Assembly (NCBI RefSeq): GCF_000191065.1
Contig: NZ_GL872283.1
Coordinates: 236,505 to 300,504, forward strand
DNA from: Prevotella multiformis DSM 16608
Lineage (GTDB): Bacteria; Bacteroidota; Bacteroidia; Bacteroidales; Bacteroidaceae
Direction of reading: 5' to 3'
Length of the DNA stretch: 64,000 bases
Shown: positions 35,966 through 44,704 of the stretch, one piece after another
How positions within the stretch are numbered: the stretch's first letter is position 1
Layout: every line of letters starts with the position of its first letter
Translations under genes and position numbers: made by a program
The notes under the pieces: model-generated
The model's input: only the letters and a program-made list of their open reading frames with translations
What the model was told of the DNA's origin: nothing
Database searches by the model: none

Positions 35966-37939
35966 TTACCGGAGCACCTTTCCGAAGTAGACCAGCCGCA
36001 GGAGGTTGCGGGCATCCGTGCGCCGTTCTGCCTGACGTCGGTAGGCGGGTGCCGCCTCCATCTGCTCGACGTTGGAACTGAAATAAATGCCGTCGGGTGC
36101 GGAGGTGTCCAGCAGGTTCCGTCCCATCTTGAAATACCTCGTATGGCGGAACGCAAAGGGGGCCAGCGTAGGCACGATGTCGTCATGGCTGCCCCAGCGG
36201 CAGGTGAGCTGTCGGTAGGCGGGTCTGCGCAGGTAAGGCGGCAGGTAGATGTAGAGCGGTACGGAGTGTTCGTACCGCTTGTCTACCGTGTCGTAGTCGA
36301 GGATGGAGCGCACGTTGTGGTCGCCCGTAATGACGAGGATGGTGTTCTTTGCAGCAGCCGAAGCCTTGAAACGGTCGAGGAACTCGCCCAGCACCTTATT
36401 ATAATAGCGGAAGCCGGTGAGGTATTTGTCCAGTACCTTGCGGTTGTGCTCGGCAAAGCACTTGCTGTGGTAGATGGATTCCGGCAGCGGCGGGAGCTTC
36501 AGATTCCTCGGGAACTCGAAAGGAGGGTGGTTCGTCGTCGTCATCACGGCGATCATCCTGCGTTTCGCCGACGGTTTCTCCAGCTGTCCCAGCAGTGCCT
36601 GGAAGAGGTATTCATCGTAGACACCGATGCTGTTGTATGCGGCGCGGGGGTAGTCCTTGAGGATATGGAACTTGTCGTACACGGCATCGAAATGCTGGTG
36701 GAGCAGTGCCTCGGCGCAGTTCTCCCACGCCGCATCCATGCCCGACATGAACATCGTGGTGTAACGGCTGGCCTTGAAAGGCAGCGCGATGGACGTGGGA
36801 AGCAGCCGGAAGCGGTAGGCCGAAGCGAAGAAACGGGGATAAGGCGTAGAGACGTAGAGGTTCTCGAGCGAGGCTACCGTACCGTTCTGCACCGACTGGA
36901 AGTTGCGGAAAAGCAGGTCGTCATGGAAGTGACGGCGCAGATGGAAGTACATCTCGGCATCCTTCCGCTGCAGATGGAACAGATAGTTGCTCCAGCTCTC
37001 GCTGTAGATGATGACCACGTTGGGCTGCGGCAGCCGCATCGTGTCGGCCGCCTCGGCGAAGAGTGCGTGCTGCAGGGCGGCGAGTGTGTCTTTTCCCTCC
37101 ATCTTCACCTTGCCGCCGGTGTAGACATCCAGGGCCTCCTGCAGGCTCTTGAAGCGGAACTGCTGCAGCAGGTCGGCCGTGTTTTCCATCCGGAAAGCAT
37201 CCTTCTTCTCCTTGTAAGCCTTCTTGAGCATATAGACGGCATTCGGCACAAGGTCGTTCAACGTCTTCTGGTCGGACACGAAGGTATCTTCTATCTGCAG
37301 CGGGAAACGCCATACGGAACCGCGCAGTCCGATGGCAAGGAAGGTGATGTAAAGCAGGAGAACAGCCGACAGACAGATGCGGCGACGGACAGACGGGCCG
37401 GCTGATGGTGCTGGGGAAGCGGCCGGGACGGATGGCACACTGCCTCTTTCGATTCTGCGGATGCACCACAGTACCGGCAGCAGGACGATGAGGAAGGCGA
37501 TCGCCTCGTACACACAATGGTATTCTTCCCAGATGGTCTGGAGCAGACCCAGCGGTCCTTCGTTGAAGAAATCGAAGAAGGTGAGGTTGATATGACTGTT
37601 GAAATTGGCGTAGAAGCCGAGGTCTATGCCGCTTATCATCAGAATGAGCATACTGGTGATGGAGAAGTAGATGCGGCGGAAACGGCTCAGCACGCGGTCG
37701 GTCCACGGTCTCCTGAGGGCGGCGAAGACGAATGTCAGCACCGTGGGGAGCAGCAGCACGTAGCAGACGACCTGCACGTCGAAGCGCAGGACATTGAAAA
37801 GCAGATGCGGGAATACTGACAGGTGGCTGCTGACGACATCCAGGGGAACGAACGCAACGGCAAAGCAGATGCGTGCGAAGAACAGGATGACAAGCAGCAG
37901 GACAGCATGTCTGAACAGGTATTTTAAATTATGAAACAT
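35966..37939 (-). CDS. LTA-synthase-family membrane enzyme, copy 2
   Basis: 657 residues. Five predicted N-terminal helices (for example AVLLLVILFFARICFAVAFV, VVCYVLLLPTVLTFVFAAL, AIAFLIVLLPVLWCI), a Pro/Ala linker (SVPSVPAASPAPSAGPS), then a sulfatase-fold periplasmic domain with Glu314 in IIYSESW, Thr354 in QNGTVASLEN as nucleophile and a metal-binding Asp-His in VITGDHNVRS. Unlike copy 1 it keeps threonine. Probably a phosphoglycerol or phosphoethanolamine transferase acting on an envelope glycan. Last gene of a three-gene minus-strand run, 13 bp after a GT4 gene. Confidence 0.85.
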   Translation of the reverse strand: MFHNLKYLFRHAVLLLVILFFARICFAVAFVPLDVVSSHLSVFPHLLFNVLRFDVQVVCYVLLLPTVLTFVFAALRRPWTDRVLSRFRRIYFSITSMLILMISGIDLGFYANFNSHINLTFFDFFNEGPLGLLQTIWEEYHCVYEAIAFLIVLLPVLWCIRRIERGSVPSVPAASPAPSAGPSVRRRICLSAVLLLYITFLAIGLRGSVWRFPLQIEDTFVSDQKTLNDLVPNAVYMLKKAYKEKKDAFRMENTADLLQQFRFKSLQEALDVYTGGKVKMEGKDTLAALQHALFAEAADTMRLPQPNVVIIYSESWSNYLFHLQRKDAEMYFHLRRHFHDDLLFRNFQSVQNGTVASLENLYVSTPYPRFFASAYRFRLLPTSIALPFKASRYTTMFMSGMDAAWENCAEALLHQHFDAVYDKFHILKDYPRAAYNSIGVYDEYLFQALLGQLEKPSAKRRMIAVMTTTNHPPFEFPRNLKLPPLPESIYHSKCFAEHNRKVLDKYLTGFRYYNKVLGEFLDRFKASAAAKNTILVITGDHNVRSILDYDTVDKRYEHSVPLYIYLPPYLRRPAYRQLTCRWGSHDDIVPTLAPFAFRHTRYFKMGRNLLDTSAPDGIYFSSNVEQMEAAPAYRRQAERRTDARNLLRLVYFGKVLR

Positions 37940-37952
37940 CGTTTTTTATCTA

Positions 37953-39302
37953 TTATCGGTCATTGCAGACGGTCTGCCCATCAAGGTTGCGGGACATTGC
38001 TCCTGACGGTTGCCGCAGCTGCGGATGGTCTGTCTTCAGATTGCGGAACAGGGTCTTCAGCTGTCCGCCGGGACTGCTTTCGCCGGCAGAAGGGTCGATG
38101 CCCATGAGCTTCCGCAGCCTGTTGTCGACGGCCTGAAAGGTGAAATCGGCCGAGCGGCTGCGTACCCCCTGCAGAACAGCTGTCTGCAGCTGCGTGTCGC
38201 GGAGCAGCCGGTCTGTCTCTTGGGCGAACGCCGCCGCATCGCCTACCGGGACAAGCAGTCCGGCTTTCCCGTTGTCGAGAATCTCCCGGGGACCCGTCGG
38301 ACAGTCGGTAGCCACCATGAGCTTGTCGAGCAGGAGCCCTTCGATGAGGACTGTCGGCAGTCCCTCGAACTTCGCACTGTGTACCAGCAGCCTGCTGCGG
38401 AGCATCCACGGATAAGGATTGGCGCAGAAACCCAGGAAGACGGTGCGGTCGGCTATCCCCAGTGCCCGGGCCTTCTGTTTCAGTTCCTCTTCCGAACTTC
38501 CCTTTCCGATGATGTACAGCCATTCCTCACGATGGTACGTGCTGCGCAGCAGGGCGTATGCTTCAAGGAGTGTCGTGAGGTCTTTCTGCGACTCTTCCAG
38601 CCTTTCCACCGCCAGGAGATAAGGGCGGCCGATGCGTTCGTCATCCGGTATGACAGATGCTTTCTGGCGGATGATTTCCGGGTTCTTGGCGTTGTAGATG
38701 ACGGTCATCTTGTCCTTCAGCGATGGGAAAAGCCGGCATCCCTCCTCCCGCATGGCTTTCGAAATGGTAACGACCCGGTCATAATGTTCCAGTTCCCTGC
38801 CGATCCGTTTCATGCGGCGTCCGTTCTGCCGCATCGCCTGTACGAAGCTGAAGTGGAAGTAGGCGATCTTCTTCGTGCGGACAGAGCGCAGGAAAGAATA
38901 AGCGCAGCAGTCGAAGTCTATGAAGAGGTCGGCCGTCTTCGCCAGCCGGTCGATGCCCCGCTGTGCCCGATACCGCCTGATGGGGTTGTTGACCATCTCG
39001 TCATAGACTTTGGCGAGGTGCGATGTCATCTTGAGTACACGTCCTTGCTGGATATGCGTCAGGCGGCGGGACTGCGAGAAATAGACGATCTTCACGTTCG
39101 CCGGCACCTCACGCCTGAACACTTCAAGGCTGTCCATCGCCGTCGCAATGGCCAGGGTGATCTCCACATCCTCGCTCTCCGAGAGATGCTTGAGATACTC
39201 TATCAGCACCGTGTCGATACCCCCGTCGAGAAAACGCGACATGAGGAAGACGATGCGGAGAGGGGTATCGGGGGTTGACGGTTGGGGATTGATGGTTACC
39301 AT
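37953..39302 (-). CDS. GT4 glycosyltransferase
   Basis: 449 residues from ATG 39302 (MVTINPQPSTPDTPLRIVFL); a longer frame would run into the preceding gene. GT-B fold: Rossmann start RIVFLMSRFLDGGIDTVLIEYL and donor-binding EX7E in AKFEGLPTVLIEGLLL with CPTGPREIL after it. Close paralogue of the gene at 40350-41510, sharing ERLEESQKDLTTLLEAY, GFCANPYPWM and DCPTGPREIL. Adds a sugar to a cytoplasmic-face lipid or oligosaccharide. Starts 2 bases after the preceding GT2 stop (TGATCATG). The C-terminal 45 residues (DPSAGESSPGG...) are an extra, low-complexity tail not found in the paralogue. Confidence 0.9.
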   Translation of the reverse strand: MVTINPQPSTPDTPLRIVFLMSRFLDGGIDTVLIEYLKHLSESEDVEITLAIATAMDSLEVFRREVPANVKIVYFSQSRRLTHIQQGRVLKMTSHLAKVYDEMVNNPIRRYRAQRGIDRLAKTADLFIDFDCCAYSFLRSVRTKKIAYFHFSFVQAMRQNGRRMKRIGRELEHYDRVVTISKAMREEGCRLFPSLKDKMTVIYNAKNPEIIRQKASVIPDDERIGRPYLLAVERLEESQKDLTTLLEAYALLRSTYHREEWLYIIGKGSSEEELKQKARALGIADRTVFLGFCANPYPWMLRSRLLVHSAKFEGLPTVLIEGLLLDKLMVATDCPTGPREILDNGKAGLLVPVGDAAAFAQETDRLLRDTQLQTAVLQGVRSRSADFTFQAVDNRLRKLMGIDPSAGESSPGGQLKTLFRNLKTDHPQLRQPSGAMSRNLDGQTVCNDR

Positions 39303-39304
39303 GA

Positions 39305-40111
39305 TCAGATGTCGGGGGCTGGTGTCCGGGTGTTTACAGACATAGGGTCGCACTGCCTTTCCTCTCTTAATTTTGCCACAATATAAAACTGATAGCCGCC
39401 ATCCAGCACGGCATGAATCAGTCCCGGCACACCGTCCAGGCAGCCCCGTTTGAGGAAATAAGACTTGAAAAAGCGGAAAACAGGACGATAGACGAGTGCC
39501 ATGCAGCCATACTTCTTCTGCCTTCGGCGCGGCACTTCGTAATCGGAATAGGTGTTATTCTTGCGGATGATGTCGGCAACGCTGTCGTTGGCAAGGTGCT
39601 CAAAAGCCAGATCCGTGCGTGATGCCGGAATCTTCCATATGTTTCCGTCCACCTTGGGGGAGGCATGGATGACCGGAGGCCAGCTGCACTTGCTGCGCCG
39701 GAGGAAGCGGACAATGTAGTCGGGATAGCTGCTGTGCATCATCCTGCCCATGAAGTAGTTCTTCCGCGGGATGGCAATCGCATCGGGACAGTCGGCCTTC
39801 CGGATGGCAGCATAGAGATACTTGCGCAATGCCGGCGTGACGATTTCATCTGCATCGACCACCAGCACCCAAGGCGAACCGGCCTTGTCAATGGCGAACT
39901 GGCGTGCCGGCTCCACGATGCGCAGGTCGCCTTTCGGAAAGGTGACGACCTTACAGCCGTAGGAGCGTGCTATGTCGAGCGTCCGGTCTGTACTCTCCAT
40001 GTCGCAGACGACAATCTCATCGAAGTCTTTTACCGCCTCGATGACTGCCTCCAGATGCCGTTCGGCATTGTAGGTGTTGATGATGACCGAAATACGTTGT
40101 GCATCGTTCAT
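39305..40111 (-). CDS. GT2 glycosyltransferase (WaaE/KdtX-like)
   Basis: 268 residues from ATG 40111 (MNDAQRISVIINTYN). A longer frame exists but runs over the promoter: TATATTTG at minus-strand 40117-40124 with CACA at the -33 position (40144-40147) puts the transcript start within a few bases of this ATG, so the message is nearly leaderless. GT-A fold, ISVIINTYNAERHLEAVIEAV, then DMESTDRT and the metal-binding LVVDADEIVTP; late FRRSKCSWPPVIH and FLKRGCLDGVPGL match the WaaE/KdtX group, which adds a sugar to LPS inner core. Confidence 0.88.
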   Translation of the reverse strand: MNDAQRISVIINTYNAERHLEAVIEAVKDFDEIVVCDMESTDRTLDIARSYGCKVVTFPKGDLRIVEPARQFAIDKAGSPWVLVVDADEIVTPALRKYLYAAIRKADCPDAIAIPRKNYFMGRMMHSSYPDYIVRFLRRSKCSWPPVIHASPKVDGNIWKIPASRTDLAFEHLANDSVADIIRKNNTYSDYEVPRRRQKKYGCMALVYRPVFRFFKSYFLKRGCLDGVPGLIHAVLDGGYQFYIVAKLREERQCDPMSVNTRTPAPDI

Positions 40112-40349
40112 AGCTGCAAATATAATAAAATATTCATTATCTCCACAGAATAGCCGTATAAAAAACGCATGGAACATCTTTTTCAGGATATTATTGCCAT
40201 CTTTTTTTATTCCAACTGGCTTATAATTCGGGATTTTTATCTAAATTTGTAAAACCGTCTGCGCTGTATGCCTGCATTTCCCACAGCAGATAAGGACAAG
40301 GTGGAGGACAGGCAGCCGCGGCATGACCTAACCAATAAAATTATACGCT

Positions 40350-41510
40350 TTGGAAAAGAGAAACATTGCATTCCTGTTCGGATTCTTCCTGGACGGAGGA
40401 ACAGAGACCGTTCTCATCGAATATCTACGTAACCTTTCGAATACGGGAAAATATAACATTACGCTGGTGATATGTTATGATATGGGCGACCTGGAGGTGT
40501 TCCATTCCCGCATACCGAAGGATGTCAAAGTCGTGCATCTCATCAAGAACCGACTGTTGATGCGGCGTTGGATGCACAGGCTGAAACAGCCTTATAAACT
40601 GATGGACGAGCTGTTTCTGAATCCGATCCGGCTTTACATCATCCAGCACGCCTTGCTGAAATTGTCGCATGAGAATGATGCCGTCATCGATTTCGTCAAT
40701 TATTTCGGCTCTTTCATGAAGCCGTTGAAGTGCCGGAAAATCGTGTTCTATCATTGTTCTCTGCGGGCCAATGAAGCCTTGTTCCCACGTGCTGTCCGCC
40801 GGTTACAGAAGCGGTCGGGAGACTATGACCATCTTGTGACCATCTCCCAGGCCATGTTCGACGAGGCACAGGAATACTTCCCCAACGAGAAGGACCGTCT
40901 GTGCCTGATCTACAACAGCATCAACACAGAGGCTCTGACAGCTGCTGCCAGCCAGCCCGTGACGGACAGACGCATTGAAAAGCCGTTCATCCTGAGCATC
41001 GGGCGACTGGAGGAGACGCAGAAAGACGTAACGACACTGATCAAAGCCTATTCCCTGCTGCGCAGGGAATACGGGCATACGGAGGAGCTGTATGTCATCG
41101 GCAAGGGCGATTCGTTAGGACAGCTGCAGCAGACAGCACGTGAAAACGGAGTGGAGGAACACGTTGTTTTCCTGGGTTTCATGTCCAATCCGCTGCCTTG
41201 GACGAAGCGTTGCAGCCTGTTCGTACAGAGTTCCCACTTCGAGGGGCTGCCCACGACAATGCTTGAGGCACTGCTTCTGGACAAGATGATCGTGGCTTCC
41301 GACTGCCCGACTGGGCCGAAGGAAATCCTCAACCACGGCAAGGCTGGCATCCTGGTACCCATGTGCGATGCCGGAGCACTGGCCAAGGCAATGCACGAAG
41401 CTCTCACCGACAGACCATTGCAGGAACGCATTGCCGAAGGGAGAGCCGAATACAGCAGACTGTTCACCTTTGAAGTGACAGGTAAGAAGTTCATGGAGTT
41501 ATTGGATTAA
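40350..41510 (+). CDS. GT4 glycosyltransferase, TTG start
   Basis: 386 residues. Starts with TTG at 40350 (MEKRNIAFLFGFFLDGGTETVLIEYL); no ATG exists before the core fold and the next in-frame ATG is about residue 45, so the TTG is needed. GT-B with EX7E in SHFEGLPTTMLEALLL and DCPTGPKEIL. Paralogue of 37953-39302 (similar along the whole length). A -7 element TAAATTTG lies at 40242-40249, leaving a leader of about 95 bases. Divergent from the GT2 gene. Confidence 0.88.
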   Translation: MEKRNIAFLFGFFLDGGTETVLIEYLRNLSNTGKYNITLVICYDMGDLEVFHSRIPKDVKVVHLIKNRLLMRRWMHRLKQPYKLMDELFLNPIRLYIIQHALLKLSHENDAVIDFVNYFGSFMKPLKCRKIVFYHCSLRANEALFPRAVRRLQKRSGDYDHLVTISQAMFDEAQEYFPNEKDRLCLIYNSINTEALTAAASQPVTDRRIEKPFILSIGRLEETQKDVTTLIKAYSLLRREYGHTEELYVIGKGDSLGQLQQTARENGVEEHVVFLGFMSNPLPWTKRCSLFVQSSHFEGLPTTMLEALLLDKMIVASDCPTGPKEILNHGKAGILVPMCDAGALAKAMHEALTDRPLQERIAEGRAEYSRLFTFEVTGKKFMELLD

Positions 41511-41597
41511 TGGTCTGGTCTTGATGTACCGGAGACTTCAAGATGCCTTGTAGCTCTTTTTGATATTTGTTGAAAAGTTTTCCTTTTGAAAAGTTAT

Positions 41598-42827
41598 ATG
41601 GAATATAATGAAATGATGCGAATGAGTATGCATGATAAAATCAAACGAATTCTGCGCCATCCCCTGCTCACTGACCGCCGTGTGCTGCTGGGACTGTGGA
41701 CGGTGCTGTCGCTGGCGGGAATGCTGAAACTGCACCGCAGCCACAACAACTTTCTCATCTTCAAGGGCGTGTTCTGGCACACCGTCAACGGAACGTCGCT
41801 CTATGCCGCCTACCCGGCAGAGTATGATGACGTGAACCATTACGGCCCTCTTTTCTCCCTGATCATCGCTCCTTTCGCCGTTCTCCCGGAGTGGGCGGGC
41901 ATGCTGCTGTGGCTCCTGTTCCTGTCGGGCTGGCTGTTTGCGGCGGTCTACTGGTCGGGGCTGCGGAAGAGCCAGCAGGTGTACATCTACTGGTTCTGCG
42001 GCTTTACGCTGCTGACGGCACTGTTCATGCAGCAGTTCAACATCGCCATTGCCGCCATCATCCTGTCGTCGTTCTTTCTCATCGAGAAGGAGCATGAAGG
42101 ATGGGCGGCTTTCTTCATCGTGCTGGGGACGCTGGTGAAAATCTACGGTATCGTCGGACTGGCGTTCTTCCTCTTCTCACGCCACAAGGTGCGGCTGGCC
42201 GCCTGGCTGGCGGTCTGGACGGTCGTCCTCTTCCTTGCACCGATGGCCATCAGCTCACCCGGCTACATCGTCGGACAGTATCACGAGTGGTTCAGCTGTC
42301 TCGTGGGAAAGAACACGGAGAACATCCATTCCTTTGCACAGAACATCTCCCTGTTGGGTCTGGTACGGCGCACGACAGGCAGTATGGACTATTCCGACCT
42401 GTGGCTCATCCTCCCGGGCATGGTGCTCTTCGCCCTGCCTTACCTCCGCCGCCGGCAGTACCGGTACCTTGCCTTCCGAGAGACCCTCCTTGCCTCGGTG
42501 CTGCTCTTCGTGATACTCTTCAGTACGGGCAGCGAGGCAAGCGGCTATATCATCGCCCTCACAGGTGCCTGTATATGGTACACGGCCGCACCCTGGAAGC
42601 GCGGGAAGTGGGCGGCGGCACTGATGGCATTCGTTTTCATACTGTCGGGAATGGGCAACTGCGACCTCTTCCCGAAGCACATACGTCACGACTACATCCA
42701 GGCTTACGCCCTCCGTGCCCTGCCGGTCAGCATCCTCTGGTTCTGGCTCTGCTGTGAATTGGGCTTCAAGGACTATGCCCCAAACGAAAAGATGACCGAC
42801 CATGAACAAGAAGACAATAGGCTATGA
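41598..42827 (+). CDS. GT87-like polyprenyl-sugar-dependent membrane glycosyltransferase
   Basis: 409 residues from ATG 41598; the real start may be any of several nearby ATG codons (MEYNEMMRMSMHD). About nine to ten transmembrane helices (MLLWLLFLSGWLFAAVYW, FFIVLGTLVKIYGIVGLAFFLF, TVVLFLAPMAIS...). The first extracytoplasmic loop has FLIFKGVFWHTVNGTSLYAAYP and NHYGPLFSL, the pattern of DUF2029/GT87 mannosyltransferases, which use a lipid-linked sugar on the periplasmic side. Overlaps the next GT4 gene by 26 bases. Confidence 0.8.
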   Translation: MEYNEMMRMSMHDKIKRILRHPLLTDRRVLLGLWTVLSLAGMLKLHRSHNNFLIFKGVFWHTVNGTSLYAAYPAEYDDVNHYGPLFSLIIAPFAVLPEWAGMLLWLLFLSGWLFAAVYWSGLRKSQQVYIYWFCGFTLLTALFMQQFNIAIAAIILSSFFLIEKEHEGWAAFFIVLGTLVKIYGIVGLAFFLFSRHKVRLAAWLAVWTVVLFLAPMAISSPGYIVGQYHEWFSCLVGKNTENIHSFAQNISLLGLVRRTTGSMDYSDLWLILPGMVLFALPYLRRRQYRYLAFRETLLASVLLFVILFSTGSEASGYIIALTGACIWYTAAPWKRGKWAAALMAFVFILSGMGNCDLFPKHIRHDYIQAYALRALPVSILWFWLCCELGFKDYAPNEKMTDHEQEDNRL

Positions 42828-43944
42828 TGCCAAGCGAATCGTAAGAAACGGAACAGGTCTGGGCAGCTACGGACGTACGCTGGTCAACGACCTGGCACCG
42901 CTCATGCCTGATACCACCTTGCGGCTCTACGCTCCTGATGCCGGGCGCGACGACCTCCGCTGCCAGGTGCAGCCGAGGGAGAACGTCCGGTTCTGCTATC
43001 CCAGCCACCTTCGTTTCCGTCTGCAGCGCGACTGGTGGCGCATGAAAGGTGTGGTGAAGGAGCTCTGTCGGGATGGGGTGGAACTGTACCACGGCCTGTC
43101 GGGAGAGCTGCCGGAAGGGCTGTCGGCGGCCGGCATTCCCGGTGTCGTCACCGTCCACGACCTTATCTTCCTGCGTCATCCGGAGTTCTACCCGGCCCTT
43201 GATGCTTTCTTCTATAAGCTGAAGTTCCGCAAGATGCTGCGGGAGGCGACGCGCATCATCGCCATCAGTGCGTGTACGAAGCGTGACATATTGTATTACG
43301 GCGACTTCCCCGAGGACAGGATCGACCTGGTCTATCAGAGCTGCAGCACCCGCTTCAGCCAGCCCGTCAGCCCCTCCCTGCTGGTAGAGGCACGCCGGAA
43401 GTACCGGCTTCCGCAGCGTTATGTGCTGAATGTCGGTACGGTGGAGGTACGGAAGAACATCCTCCTGGGCATCCGGGCGATGGCAAAACTGCCAGCCGAC
43501 CTGCATCTCGTCATCGTAGGCCGGCAGACGAAATACCAGAAACAGCTTGATGCGGAAATCAGAAAACTGGGCCTTGGCAATCGAATACACTTCCTGCAGG
43601 GTGTTCCCAACACCCTGCTCCCGGCTGTCTATCGGCAGGCGGAGGCATTCATCTATCCCTCCCGGTACGAGGGTTTCGGCGTACCTGTCATCGAGGCCAT
43701 ACAAAGTGGACTGCCGGTGGTGGCTGCAACGGGCAGCTGTCTGGAGGAGGCGGGAGGCCCCGACTGCCTGTATGTAGACCCCGACGATGTCGAAGGGGCG
43801 GCTGCCTCCGTGCTGACGGCAATGGAAAACCGTACGGAGATGGTCGGCAGAAGCCGGCATTACGTCAGACGGTTCGAGAATCAGAATGTCGCCGCACAGG
43901 TCCTGGACGTCTATGAGAAGACCCTTTTAATGGTGAAAAAGTAA
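42802..43944 (+). CDS. GT4 glycosyltransferase (WbdA/mannosyltransferase-like)
   Basis: 380 residues; ATG lies inside the end of the GT87 gene (26-base overlap). GT-B: GYDAKRIVRNGTGLGSYGRTLVNDL at the N-terminus, VVTVHDLIFLRHPEFYP, RIIAISACTKRDIL, and donor site YPSRYEGFGVPVIEAIQSGLPVVAA. This set is typical of mannosyl- or rhamnosyltransferases of the GT4 family that act on LPS or capsule. No terminator follows directly; a large hairpin lies at 44181-44233. Confidence 0.9.
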   Translation: MNKKTIGYDAKRIVRNGTGLGSYGRTLVNDLAPLMPDTTLRLYAPDAGRDDLRCQVQPRENVRFCYPSHLRFRLQRDWWRMKGVVKELCRDGVELYHGLSGELPEGLSAAGIPGVVTVHDLIFLRHPEFYPALDAFFYKLKFRKMLREATRIIAISACTKRDILYYGDFPEDRIDLVYQSCSTRFSQPVSPSLLVEARRKYRLPQRYVLNVGTVEVRKNILLGIRAMAKLPADLHLVIVGRQTKYQKQLDAEIRKLGLGNRIHFLQGVPNTLLPAVYRQAEAFIYPSRYEGFGVPVIEAIQSGLPVVAATGSCLEEAGGPDCLYVDPDDVEGAAASVLTAMENRTEMVGRSRHYVRRFENQNVAAQVLDVYEKTLLMVKK

Positions 43945-44282
43945 AAGTGTAAAAAAAGCAAAAGGCATCTCCTTTGAAAGGGAAAAAGTAAATGTCTGCT
44001 TTTGCCTGATTGGAATCTGTCAACCGCCTTTCTTCTTGCAATCGGCCTTTACACGGTATGAATCTTATAATGGAGAGGGGGATAATCAACTTCCGACTCC
44101 GCAACATGCTGTGCAGGAGGGTGGGGAAGAGCCAGACGGGCAGCCTGTCGGCTTTTATCGGCAGCTGAAAAGGCAGAGAACGGAAAAGACCATTTCATCG
44201 CTCGTCATGAGCGTTATGAAATGGTCTTTTCCGTATCAGTCTGTTGCCCGATATGCCGGCACGGACATTCCGGAAGGGTCTT
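43945..44282. other. Intergenic region between converging genes
   Basis: 338 bp with no gene. It starts with an A-rich stretch and contains the 53-bp hairpin described separately; nothing else recognisable. Confidence 0.5.
44181..44233. terminator. Large perfect hairpin, bidirectional terminator-like
   Basis: 18-bp perfect stem: 44181-44198 (CGGAAAAGACCATTTCAT) pairs with 44216-44233; an inner GCTC-gtcat-GAGC stem extends it. A-run and T-run flank the core on each strand. Its GACCATTTC/GAAATGGTCTTTT arms match the internal hairpin of the MITE at 25836-26016. Confidence 0.75.
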
Positions 44283-44690
44283 CTATGCTTTCCTGATGAA
44301 GACAAGCCGGAGCAGAAGGAAGTTGATGGGGACGGCGATCACCATCACGAGGACCGGCGACAGCCACTTGCTGACGCCCGTCCACAGGAAAAGATGGAGC
44401 AGGCCGATTTCCAACAGGTAATTGACAATATGGCTGCCGGCAAAGCCCGCTGCATTGCATTTCGAGGGCCGTCCTCGGAAAGTGAAGTAGGTGGTCAGCC
44501 CATAGTTGCAGACGAGCCCCACGCCGTAACCCGCCGTGTAGGCAAGGGTCGTATTGGTGAAGAGCAGGCAGAGACAGTAGATGCCGTAATGGATGAGCGA
44601 ACAGAGCGTACCCGTTATGCCGAAACGGAACACACGCCAGAAGTCCTTCTGCCACCGTTGCCACAATTCCTTGATGTGTTGTACTGCCAT
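44283..44690 (-). CDS. GtrA-family membrane protein
   Basis: 135 residues, four transmembrane helices, family length. Pattern FWRVFRFGITGTLCSLIHYGIYCLCL, AYTAGYGVGLVCNYGLTTYFTF, and a C-terminal NFLLLRLVFIR are GtrA (PF04138) hallmarks. GtrA proteins are thought to flip a polyprenyl-phosphate sugar across the inner membrane. It lies 14 bp after a DPM-type GT2 gene, the classic GtrA-GtrB pair. Confidence 0.9.
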   Translation of the reverse strand: MAVQHIKELWQRWQKDFWRVFRFGITGTLCSLIHYGIYCLCLLFTNTTLAYTAGYGVGLVCNYGLTTYFTFRGRPSKCNAAGFAGSHIVNYLLEIGLLHLFLWTGVSKWLSPVLVMVIAVPINFLLLRLVFIRKA

Positions 44691-44704
44691 GGATAGAGCG
44701 GGCG

